Part shown: positions 12,595 through 21,237 of the stretch, in pieces
Position numbering within the stretch: position 1 is the stretch's first letter
How the letters are laid out: each line of letters begins with the position of its first letter
Assembly (NCBI GenBank): GCA_015832175.1
Contig: WJXW01000010.1
Coordinates: forward strand, 558,001 to 622,000
Source: Paraphaeosphaeria minitans
Lineage: Eukaryota; Ascomycota; Dothideomycetes; Pleosporales; Didymosphaeriaceae
DNA length: 64,000 bases
Direction: 5' to 3'
Notes under the pieces: generated by a model
Seen by the model: only the letters and a program-made list of their open reading frames with translations
Databases searched by the model: none
Told to the model about the DNA's origin: nothing
Made by a program: the position numbers and the translations under genes

Positions 12595-12787
12595 AACACC
12601 CCTAATCAGAAAAGACACCCCTAATCAGAACAGACACCCCTAATCAGAACAGACACCCCTAATCAGAAAAGACACCCCTAATCAGAAAAGACACCCCTAA
12701 TCAGAAAAGACACCCCTAATCAGAAAAGACACCCCTAATCAGTAAAGTCACCCCTAATCAGAGAAGACACCCCTAATCAGAGTAGAG
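12595..12787. repeat. 19-bp minisatellite, ten head-to-tail copies
   Basis: The unit cccctaatcagaaaagaca recurs with an exact 19-bp period. The CCCCTAATCAG cores start at 12599, 12618, 12637, 12656, 12675, 12694, 12713, 12732, 12751 and 12770. Variants are at the AAAAG part (AACAG, TAAAG, GAAG). The minus strand reads TTAGGGGTG, resembling a fungal telomere repeat. The last copy overlaps the end of the F-box coding sequence and supplies its stop codon. Confidence 0.95.
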
Positions 12788-14371
12788 GCTTTCTTCGTAG
12801 ACTGACGACTCGGACGACTCCGAATCGTCTCTGGTGACATACGGGGCCCAATTACCCTCGCTATCTGCTTCCTCTTGCGATATCGAGTGCACAAAATCAA
12901 AGACGATGCCTCGGTAAGCCAACATCTTTCCAAATCCTTCCCAGTCGTACACAGCTGGGGTCAATAGGCTGTGGTATATCACTCTCACTTCTCGGAGCAA
13001 AGGTAGATTCTCCCCCAAGTTACAAGCCATGTAGTCGAGGCATCTCCGGTAGTATGCCATTCCATCATGAATCACGTTCATCGTCAGGAACTGTACCGAG
13101 TGGGCAAGGTTCGCGACTATGCTTTCGACCGTCGTGTTCGTGGCTTGCGTTTGCTGCGCGAGCACAGCCAGGGGCACCTCCAGGTGCGAGAGCTTGGCAA
13201 AGCCGGATAGGAACCCCAGAGCGCCTATGTAATGCCGATCCTGTGAATGTATGCCGTCGCGCCAAGATAACGTCTCTGGCGATGAAGTGTGACTCTCGAG
13301 GGACCTGACCAACATGTACCAACTGTTCGACGCAGCAGTCTCGTCGTAGCGTTCGTACCCCTCTTGCCCGGAGATACCCCAGTACTCGTCGCTGTTCCGC
13401 CCGCTCACTTCGAAGTGATCTGTGGAGCTCCAGTATCGGAAAATCTTGAGCTTTTTGATGCCCGAGATGACCACATCAAGAACGCTGTTGTCGACATAGC
13501 TCATCTCCAACTGTAGCTCATCGATTGGCGAGCCCCGATTTGGGAACAGGCGCCGTAACTCCGCTTTCGCAGCTTGCCCCGTGAACGGCCGCTCAAAAAG
13601 GCCAACCAGCGCAACTTTGCGCATAGAGCGCAATCTGAATAGCGGAGCCAGATCTCGGAGTTTCAGATACTGGACATCCACGCGAATGGATTTGAGGTAT
13701 TGGAATCTATGCACAAGGCCAAAATCCACTCCGTTCGCAATCTTCCGAAAGTGATTGAGCCACCGCGGTATTCTACCTGGCGGCTCAAGGGCTGCTCCAT
13801 CATCAATCTCTAGTCTCGTGACGTTGGGTGTGTATAACAGTATGGTAGCGTAGATCAGTTCCTGGTCCGCTTCTCGGTCGTTGCAGTCAGAGGCCCATTG
13901 CTTCCAATCAAATTTCGGTATTCCCAAACTTCTCAGGCTGTCTTTAATCAATTGCTTATCAGCGATAGACGAGACGTATGGAGGTCGGTCCGAATGAACA
14001 TTTGGCCCATAACTGAATGATATTGACTTCACATGGGAAGCAATATCTTTGTTGCACATTACAGTGCGAAGAAACGGATAGGGCGTGCAAAAGAAACTGT
14101 CGTACGTCGAGTAGAATCTGTCCACAACGATGCGGTGAAATCGTCGGTTTGTGAAGGAAAGGCTGGCCAATGTGAGGAGTTGGAAATGCTGAAGATCAAT
14201 TCCGGGCAAGTAGTCAAGAATTTCTACGATGAGCTCGTCCGGTAAGTCGTTCAGCGAGGCAGAACGTGCGTGCCTGATCGCTGTAGGTGAATCTTCATTT
14301 CGCCGAGGCATCTTCTTCGGCTTTCGCTGCACCTGCGACGGTAACGGTGGGAAATCTTTCCTGCTGAGCAT
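12773..14371 (-). CDS. F-box domain protein
   Basis: A single-exon gene of 532 aa. After a basic N-terminus, residues about 40-85 read as an F-box (LNDLPDELIVEILDYLPG ... SFTNRRFHRIV), the module that binds Skp1 in SCF ubiquitin ligases. The remainder (residues 90-532) is rich in leucine and lysine and matches the general style of fungal F-box proteins with degenerate leucine-rich substrate domains (KSIRVDVQYLKLRDLAPLF, SRIPRWLNHFRKI-like stretches). The substrate cannot be inferred. The protein ends in an acidic, serine-rich tail whose last residues and TAG stop come from the last unit of the adjoining 19-bp minisatellite. A second in-frame methionine at residue 21 could be an alternative start. 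Confidence 0.8.
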   Translation of the reverse strand: MLSRKDFPPLPSQVQRKPKKMPRRNEDSPTAIRHARSASLNDLPDELIVEILDYLPGIDLQHFQLLTLASLSFTNRRFHRIVVDRFYSTYDSFFCTPYPFLRTVMCNKDIASHVKSISFSYGPNVHSDRPPYVSSIADKQLIKDSLRSLGIPKFDWKQWASDCNDREADQELIYATILLYTPNVTRLEIDDGAALEPPGRIPRWLNHFRKIANGVDFGLVHRFQYLKSIRVDVQYLKLRDLAPLFRLRSMRKVALVGLFERPFTGQAAKAELRRLFPNRGSPIDELQLEMSYVDNSVLDVVISGIKKLKIFRYWSSTDHFEVSGRNSDEYWGISGQEGYERYDETAASNSWYMLVRSLESHTSSPETLSWRDGIHSQDRHYIGALGFLSGFAKLSHLEVPLAVLAQQTQATNTTVESIVANLAHSVQFLTMNVIHDGMAYYRRCLDYMACNLGENLPLLREVRVIYHSLLTPAVYDWEGFGKMLAYRGIVFDFVHSISQEEADSEGNWAPYVTRDDSESSESSVYEESLYSD

Positions 14372-15154
14372 GTTTCAGCTCTAAAGAGATCCTCGGTGTG
14401 ATCGAGAAAAGGGTTGTGGAGGTTGGGGTCTAGCGAATAACGTTAGGACGGTGCGCATCGCTAGGTACCTACCTAGTTAGCGCTAACTCAGCTGAGTAAC
14501 CACAGCCCCGCGGCTCGCCGCTTTCACCTTCACCAAGTCGACCAAATGTTGGAAGTCCTCAAGACGGACGCTACTGCAAAAGGCCACGCTGGCTCACTGT
14601 CCTACGCGTTTGCAAACAAATAATAGACTGAGTGAATACAGGACAAGGTGTACGCTTGTGGCACTCTGCCATGCATCGTACCCCAGCAGTTTCCAGGGAC
14701 CACTTGTAAGGGGCTTGGGCCATCAAGTTCCTCTGGCTTATTATTACATGGCAAAACTATGGGGAACTTGCAAATGATGCGCTGACATGACGACGACCAC
14801 CGCTGGGAACTGTACGCACTGTCAGGCGTCTACATGGCGGTGTGTTTCTTTGAAGCTCAGCTTGGCAAGACCTCCTCATCTGTGCGAGATGTAAATCTGA
14901 CTACTCGGCATTCGATCACATTGTTTGCAAGACTTCGAATGCCGCCGCACATGAATTGCCACAGCCGACTCTTAGCCCGAATAGGAATAGCACGAGTCCC
15001 ACCTTCACAGCCGCCATCGGAACACGGCTACACTAACCTAGCATCCATCCACCGCCACACTTCCCGCTTTTTTTAACAGCTTATACGAAATCTCTGGGCG
15101 TTCGAACACAAACCTTTTGATAGTCACCTCAAGTGAGAAGCTCCTCGAACCGAA
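14372..15154. other. Divergent intergenic region
   Basis: Shared upstream region of the F-box gene (minus) and the metacaspase (plus). It contains a CTAGGTACCTACCTAG-like palindromic cluster at about 14461-14477. I see no RNA gene or coding sequence. Confidence 0.5.
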
Positions 15155-16464
15155 ATGTCCCAGCGAAAAAAGTCACTCTTGATCGGAATCAACTATGTTG
15201 GCTCTAAGCATGAGCTGAAGGGATGTACGTAAGTCGCTTAGTGAATGATGCCGCAACATGATACCAAGCACCGGTCTCTTTGGAGGGTTCCGGTCACAGC
15301 ACTCAGAGGGATACGAGGACCGTTGTCGGTGTTCCATCATTAACACAAACCCAGGCCACGCCGATGTAGACAATGTTGCAGAATTCCTCAGCTACAGAGG
15401 CTATAGCAATAACCACCGCGATAGAGTCATCTTGTCAGATAACCCTATGGTGGCCCCCAACAGCCCCTATTACCCGTCAGGGCACAACATTCTTGCAGCA
15501 ATGGACTGGCTGGTCTCTGAGCCCGGATGCACTCTGTTCTTGCAATACTCTGGACATGGCGGGCAGGTCGAAGACCTCGACAGCAATCGCAGTACCGGTC
15601 TGGATGACTCTCTAGTCCCCGTTGATTTCGAGTACAATGGTCAGCTTAGCAGCACGCTACTGCATCAACACCTTGTTACCCGCATGGCTCCTGGATGCAC
15701 CTTGTTCGTCCTCATGGTATGTGCTCGTGAAACACAAAAAGCTTAAATATGCTAACCTATTCACCAACCAGGACTGCTGCCACTCAGGTTCCGCGATTGA
15801 GCTCCCATTTGTGTACCGCACCAATGCAGATGGAGAGATCTCGCTGATGGACAATCTGAGAAAAGGGGCGCAGCTCGTCGGCGAGGCTCAGGAGGTCCTG
15901 TCTGGTGGTTTCAGCTTCAATAAGATTGGTGCAGCCAGGGAGCTCTTCGCCGGCGCAACGAGCTTCTTCCATGGACTGAAGCACATGGGTGAACAGGAAG
16001 AGGAAGGCTTACAGCAAGGTTCGTTACATCCACGAACCTCCTTTCGGTTGCGAATACTGATTCTTTCTGCGAGCAGGCAGATACTTTGGCCAGTATGGGT
16101 CTGAAAACAAGATGGTGAGCATGTTCAGCGGATGCCGTGATGACCAGACAAGTGCAGACGCAAACATAGCTGGCCGCAGTACGGGTGCGATGGTACGTTC
16201 GTCCGTCTTTGTCTGCTTTCATTACTTGTTGACACCATCGCAGACGTGGGCATTTCTACAGATTATGAGGCAGGGCGGAACTCCGACGTATGCTCGAGTA
16301 AGTTCACCGACGTTCGAGTTGATGTTGATCGGAACGAAACTAACATCAACGTGAAGACGCTCCAAATGATCAGACAGCTGCTCGATCAGAGCAACTACAC
16401 TCAGGTTCCACAGCTCAGCTCCGGGCTCAACATAGACTTGGACAACTTACCCTTGGTGATATGA
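15155..16464 (+). CDS. Type I metacaspase-like caspase-fold protease, no prodomain
   Basis: This is a cysteine peptidase of clan CD (metacaspase), which normally cleaves after Arg/Lys and acts in stress and cell-death pathways. Six exons are 15155-15224, 15355-15716, 15772-16018, 16077-16192, 16244-16297 and 16357-16464, about 318 aa. The first intron uses a GTACGT donor; this alone restores GC-HADVDNVAEFL. The N-terminus begins at the first caspase strand (KKSLLIGINYVG), so the proline-rich prodomain of many fungal metacaspases is missing. The catalytic pair is visible: His91 in YSGHGGQ and Cys147 in DCCHSGS. Later landmarks are FSGCRDDQTSADA, GAMTWAFLQ and the C-terminal QVPQLSSG. The p10-like part is shorter than usual. 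The locus is intact with no frameshift, so it is probably functional. Confidence 0.88.
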
Positions 16465-16572
16465 TGTCGGGGCCCGGACAGTCCACAGAATGGTCTAACC
16501 TTTCGCCAAATACACCAATTGCATTACTATCCAAGCCCAGTCGATGGCAACATGACGAGCAACTTGACTTCT

Positions 16573-17198
16573 TCATTCGCCAAGCTTCTTCTGACCTCTT
16601 ATAAGCGCATACTGTTTAAGCCCGTCATGCTTCCCCTGCCAATCGTGTCGGTGCTCCGCAAAGCTTTCACATTCGGGCTTCGGTATCCTTGGAAACATTC
16701 CCATCTTCAGCATGTACATGTGAGGAAAAATGTCGGGCTGACTCATGACGGGTCTTTGCAAATCCCGTCAGCATTGCTGATCCTGAATTGAAGAGGCAAG
16801 GAAGACATGATCACTCACGACCCACAGTTCCCGCAGAACAATCTCTTCACACGCTTCCCACTCCCAGTCGCCCAGTCGTCGTACACCTTCAGCGTACCGT
16901 TTTTATCCATGTACGTCACTTTGTCTTTCTCGATGGCCATGTTCGACGACACAAACGAGCCTGACACTTTGCGACAGTTCGCGCAGTGGCTGCATTTCGT
17001 CAGCAGCGCGTCCGCGGGTCAAGCTGGCCAGACATGCCACAAGTGCCCGCGCGGCTTTTCCCCAAAGAGCTCCTTGTCATGGATGGTCACACTAATGCTG
17101 CCACAGAGACAAGTGCCGGTCATTGACTCGCTGAACTTGGAGGTGTCGTGTTGTTTTGGGTCACCCGTGAAGTCGGACTTGTAGGCGATGTTCGACAT
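16573..17198 (-). CDS. GFA-domain protein (glutathione-dependent formaldehyde-activating family)
   Basis: A small zinc-binding enzyme of the GFA/Mss4-like fold, 170 aa. Three exons are 17198-17038, 16989-16819 and 16753-16573. Metal-ligand motifs are CLCGS (residues 30-34), CHCANCRK (54-61) and FCGNCGSPV. The first intron is read as GC-AG (GCATGT donor, CTGAC branch, CAG): only this choice gives GHLCHCANCRK; the nearest GT donor gives GHFHCANCRK and loses a zinc ligand. The second intron (GTGAGT ... CAAAG) restores CGSPV. The C-terminus (MFPRIPKPECESFAEHR) resembles the family's usual end. The start ATG at 17198 is preferred over an upstream in-frame ATG at 17291 because the family begins shortly before the first CxC. 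The substrate is not predictable; many fungal members do not act on formaldehyde. Confidence 0.85.
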
Positions 17199-17378
17199 GG
17201 TGAGATGAATCAGTTGATATAATACGAGATCAGTCTTCACTTGAATTTCGTGATACCTCGCCGTCAGTCTTATAAGCAAAAACTGAGACATTTATGACTA
17301 CCATCGGCGGCTGGACGACCACCCCACTGGCAAAAACAACCTCCGTCCGCTCGCTCGTTCGACGGGAGGTCAAAAACT

Positions 17379-17388
17379 AAAAAAAAAA
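17379..17388 (-). terminator. RNA polymerase III terminator (T10)
   Basis: Ten consecutive T on the minus strand, two nucleotides after the tRNA-Phe 3' end, are a strong Pol III terminator. Confidence 0.85.
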
Positions 17389-17390
17389 GA

Positions 17391-17501
17391 TGTCGCTTCT
17401 GTGGATCGAACACAGTACCTCCAGATATTCGAATTGAACCGAAGTTTGCCGCCGAGGCGGATTGCTTCAGTCTGGCGCTCTCCCAAGTGAGCTAAAGCGA
17501 C
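17391..17501 (-). tRNA. tRNA-Phe(GAA) with a 38-nt intron
   Basis: On the minus strand the sequence folds as a canonical tRNA. Acceptor stem GTCGCTT/AAGCGAC with discriminator A, D arm GCTC-ACTTGGGA-GAGC, anticodon stem CCAGA/TCTGG, and T arm CTGTG-TTCGATC-CACAG. The anticodon loop is CTGAAGA with anticodon GAA. A 38-nt intron (17427-17464) lies one base 3' of the anticodon, the standard place for nuclear tRNA introns. The 73-nt mature sequence is very close to yeast tRNA-Phe in the D, anticodon and T arms. CCA is not encoded, as expected in eukaryotes. Confidence 0.95.
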
Positions 17502-18220
17502 TGAATTGATGACTAATTTTGGAATTCTGATATATATAGTCGCGCATTTCAGCTGGCCACCAGATGCTCCTCTGCTGCTAAATACAATAAAGTACAGTTC
17601 GACTTGTGCGGGGCAAGTCGATTTCGGCTCTTAGCTTTGCGGGGACTTTGGAGACTAGCTCGAAAGTTGTTACCGTACTAGGCTGGAAGAACATTGAAAA
17701 TGCAAACATCTTCCTCCAACATGGACCGGCCCAGTGCCGGCTTCTTGTTTCAAAGGATTGGAGGACACCGATTGAGGCGCTGCAAATGTGGCTGAACAAT
17801 CAATGAAGTCCTGCAGCTTCTGAGTGCCTCCACAACCTCCACCTTCCATGAATATGAAGCACTAATCGAGCCCAAACCTCGTCATGCTAATTGATAAAAT
17901 ATCCATAACGCCTATCAGTGTGTTCTCAAGCAAATACGTCAAATAAGTGATGATCTTTATAGCCCCAGCGGGCATATTTCCGTGCATCGCCGATTGGGCA
18001 TTCTCATCACTATCCCTTCATCCAGACGCAGCCTTACGCTTATCCTCCGCAAACAACACCTCCGCGCGTTACACAATGCGGGGAAGACGACTGGAGGGTC
18101 CGCCTACGTTCCGAGATCAGCGCTTCCGTATATGCCGACTTCACCAAACACTAACATTCACCTGTGCTGGCTCTGTCCTCCTATTTTCCCTCTCCAGCGT
18201 TATCGTAGACCACAAATATA

Positions 18221-19837
18221 GACACTTTCGACCTCATCGTTGTCGGCTCCGGCTTCGCCGGCTGCATGACGACCCTCAATTTCCTTGAAACTTCCAAGAA
18301 ACTGGGTAAAACAGGCCGCGTCGCGCTGATCGAAGTCGGCAAGCCCGACGAGCGCTGCGGCGCCTCCCGCTAGACGATGGCGTACCTCCGCCTCGACAAG
18401 GACCTCGGCTTCGACTCGGACTGGAAGCACGAGATGACACTGGTCTCGAACGGTCTCGCGGACCAGTCCTACTGCGCGACGCTCGAGCGTGAGGACCAGA
18501 CGACGGCGAAGTACGTCGAGGAACATGGTGTGAAGTTCAACCACCACGACGAGGAAAATGTGCTGCTGGAGTTTAATACACGGCAGCATTTTGTGTTCCC
18601 TGAAGGTGGGGGCAAGGCAGTTATTGACTGTCTGATGGGGCATATCCGGCAGTACAAGAACGCGGAAGTATTCTGGGAGACAGAGGCAAGGCATTTGCTG
18701 GTGGACAAGCGGGGTGCGGTGAGGGGGCTGCAGATACGGAGGAAGGATGGGCTGCTGTATGAGTTACATGCGCCAGATGTAGTGCTAGCGTGCGGCGGGT
18801 TCGAAGGGAACAGGGAGATGCTGGCGAAGTATGTGGGTAGAAGGACGCACGAGTTGCCACTGATCGCGCCGGGCTGAAGTACAACCGCGGGGCTGGGCTT
18901 AATATGGCGCTGGAGGTTGGGGCTGGGACAGCCGGATCGTTCGATGGTATGCATTGCGAGCTGGTGGATACGCGCGCGACGAAGCCGGACGCTGTGATAT
19001 GGGGTAAGCAGACCACCAGGCATAAATTGGATATGTCTTCCTCTCTTTCAAAAGGGAAAACTACTCTGGAAACTTAGACTATCCCGTCTTGACTCACACT
19101 GACTTGTTTTTCACATCTTAGGACACAACTACGGCATCGTTGTCAACGAGCAGTGCAAGAGGTTTTACGATGAAGGGAAGAGGCATCTCTTCGCGACATT
19201 CGAGATGATTGCGTTGGAACTCTGGCGTGATCAAAATCAGAAGGGTTACTTCATTACCGACGAGCCGATCATGAAGAGATTCCGGCCGGGCTGGGGGTAC
19301 GACACCACTGACCAGGAACCAGAGAAGGCGGCTACGATCCGCGAGCTTGCGGAAAAGCTCAAGCTTGATCCTGATGCGTTGGAAATAACGGTACAGGAAT
19401 TCAACCAAGCGTGCAACGACAAGCCGTTGGATCTAATGAAGTTGGACGGCAAAGCAACGAACGGACTGAATCCGAACAAGACCAATTGGGCCAATCCGAT
19501 CAGCAACCCTCCGTACTACGGGTATCCGGTTACTTCCCATTTGACGTTTACCTATGGCGGCGTAAAGACGAACAACGAGGCGCAGGTTCTCAGCACGAAC
19601 GATTTTCCTATCCCTGGGCTATGGGCTGCGGGAGAGCTGACGGGGATATTTTACAACGGTGAGCACTTCTCGGTTAGCGAGATGGGATTGCTTCTGACAT
19701 TTCTAGAATATCCTCCGGCTACATCTGTTCTTCGGTCGCTCGCTTTTGGGCGCCTGGCTGGGACGAAGATTGCGGAACAGCTGGGCTCGAAGTCGCTGTT
19801 GCAGAGTGTGACTAACACAGTGCGATCAGCGTTGTAG
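18221..19837 (+). pseudogene. FAD-dependent dehydrogenase (FAD_binding_2 family), disrupted
   Basis: The sequence encodes most of a flavoprotein of the fumarate reductase/ketosteroid dehydrogenase-like family. The Rossmann motif (DLIVVGSGFAG) starts near 18221, and the C-terminal FAD site reads PGLWAAGELTG. Two lesions break it. A TAG at 18371-18373 replaces a tryptophan codon expected in GASRWTMAYLRLDK. A one-base deletion near 18872 puts a TGA at 18875-18877, after which the family sequence (LKYNRGAGLNMALE) resumes in another frame. An intron at about 19004-19120 (GTAAGC ... CTTAG) still keeps the frame across WGHNYG. No good ATG precedes the Rossmann motif, and a stop lies just upstream, so the first exon is lost or unrecognised. 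Apart from these points the protein is well preserved, which suggests recent inactivation or two base-call errors. Confidence 0.8.
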
Positions 19838-20869
19838 GAAAGACAGCTTGGGAGACTAGATTGGGGTTGTGCAAGTATGGGAGGGGGGAACGGAGCGGAA
19901 GTGTAAGCATGGATTGTCTTATTGTTGGGGTAGGCATTTGCGCTCGACGTGTCAAGCTGGATCTGGGCATTGTGGGGCATAAGCTGATTCAATTTTCAGT
20001 ACATTTACCTTCCCAAAGGCAATGTCGTATATCATGCACTCGATTGTGTGTTGCGCGGCAAGGTACTGATCTGGTGTATGGAAGCGGTACTGGAATGCAT
20101 GAGGGATGGAAAACTATAAATTAGGCATTGCAGGGACTGGACAACAGTTTTCGTAGTAGCTCACAATCGCATGGATTTGTAAGGCCATTACGGTTGACCT
20201 GCTGAATTTGATTGCGCCCTCCCCTCGTCTAGTCTTCCAAACTGGTATTTGTGAATGTCCTCTTATAAAGTCCTCAGTCTCGAGCCCCGTATGTTCGCTT
20301 AGGTCGTCTGGGGGCCAAAAAATAGCCTTCAATTTTTTTGCGCTGGTCTGCATTGATATTTTCCGAAGTCCTATACTCGTTGCATCTGACTGTTACTACT
20401 CGTGTGGCTGACCACATATTGGCATCGCGCAATCTTCAGAGAAACAATTGGAATCGCTTTGATGCAACAAGTGTCCTGTCGTTGGCTGCTCCCAAAGGTG
20501 ATCGAATTGAGGTTGAGTGGAATGTCTTTGGGCTCTGAGGATCTCTTTACACAGGTATATTTGACTTGAGACGGGTCCATGTCTCATAGGCGGTTAGGCA
20601 ACGCTTTGTGAGAGGCCATACTACTTGACGAGGGACGTCAGCACTGCGATGGATTGAAGCCAGCAGCTGTTCATTTGTCCAGAGTAACCTAAGAAAGCAA
20701 ACACTCGCCGAATGCGCTAAGCTGCCCCCATCCTAGCGCGCCAAGGCCACACTAACTCCGCGACTTGTGAAATGGCCCACACTGAAGCTCTGGAGTCGCG
20801 ATTGACGACGACTTCACGCACGCCACACCCCTCGAAACACCCCCCGACGTCCCATTCACAACCGTCACC
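19838..20869. other. Intergenic region upstream of eS21
   Basis: About 1 kb with no supportable gene. Open frames are short and lack family features. Confidence 0.5.
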
Positions 20870-21237
20870 ATGGAGAACGAACGCGGCGAGCTCGTTGACC
20901 GTAAGCCAGCCCTCGCGTACCCCGCCCGCCGCCGCTGAATTTCGACCCCGCCAACTGTCGCCTCGCCTACAATATTGCAATCGCAGAGTGCTAACACCCA
21001 TACTCAGTCTACGTCCCCCGCAAGTGCAGCGCCACCGGCCGCATCATCAAGGCCAAGGACCACGGCTCCGTCCAGATCAGCATCGGCAAGGTCGACGAGA
21101 ACGGCCGCTACACCGGCGAGAACCAGACATACGCCCTCTGCGGCTTCGTCCGCGCCATGGGTGAGAGCGACGACTCCATCAACAGGCTCACCCAGAAGGA
21201 CGGCTTCCTCAAGAGCGTTTGGACCGGACAGCGATAA
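20870..21237 (+). CDS. RPS21: 40S ribosomal protein eS21 (RPS21)
   Basis: A structural protein of the small ribosomal subunit, needed for 18S rRNA maturation at the 3' end. Two exons (20870-20900 and 21008-21237) are joined across a 107-nt intron (GTAAGC ... CTCAG), a typical early-position intron of ribosomal protein genes. The product is 86 aa, as expected for this family. It starts [20 protein letters not shown] and carries [34 protein letters not shown] and the C-terminal KDGFLKSVW. Third codon positions are strongly C-biased (AAG, CTC, GGC, GTC), as in highly expressed fungal genes. Confidence 0.97.

Larger units (their letters stand above)
11339..12772. other. Repeat-rich tricalbin upstream region
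   Basis: About 1.4 kb without a gene, between the tricalbin start and the F-box stop. It holds a duplicated 5'-flank segment (11545-11645), a G-rich tract (11741-11785), GCAGA/AAGC microsatellites (11833-11945) and a 19-bp minisatellite (12595-12787), each listed separately. Remaining open frames are low-complexity noise. Confidence 0.6.
17199..18214. other. Intergenic region with tRNA-Phe and a short open frame
   Basis: Contains the tRNA-Phe gene described separately. A 66-codon open frame at 17606-17806 (plus, GTG start; ends in LVSKDWRTPIEALQMWLNNQ) has protein-like composition but no recognised family and may be a gene remnant or chance. Nothing else is assigned. Confidence 0.4.

Noticed and set aside
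12595..12787. Possible CRISPR array or internal telomere block
   Set aside because: There are no unique spacers, units are directly contiguous, and only part of each unit resembles TTAGGG. It is a minisatellite.
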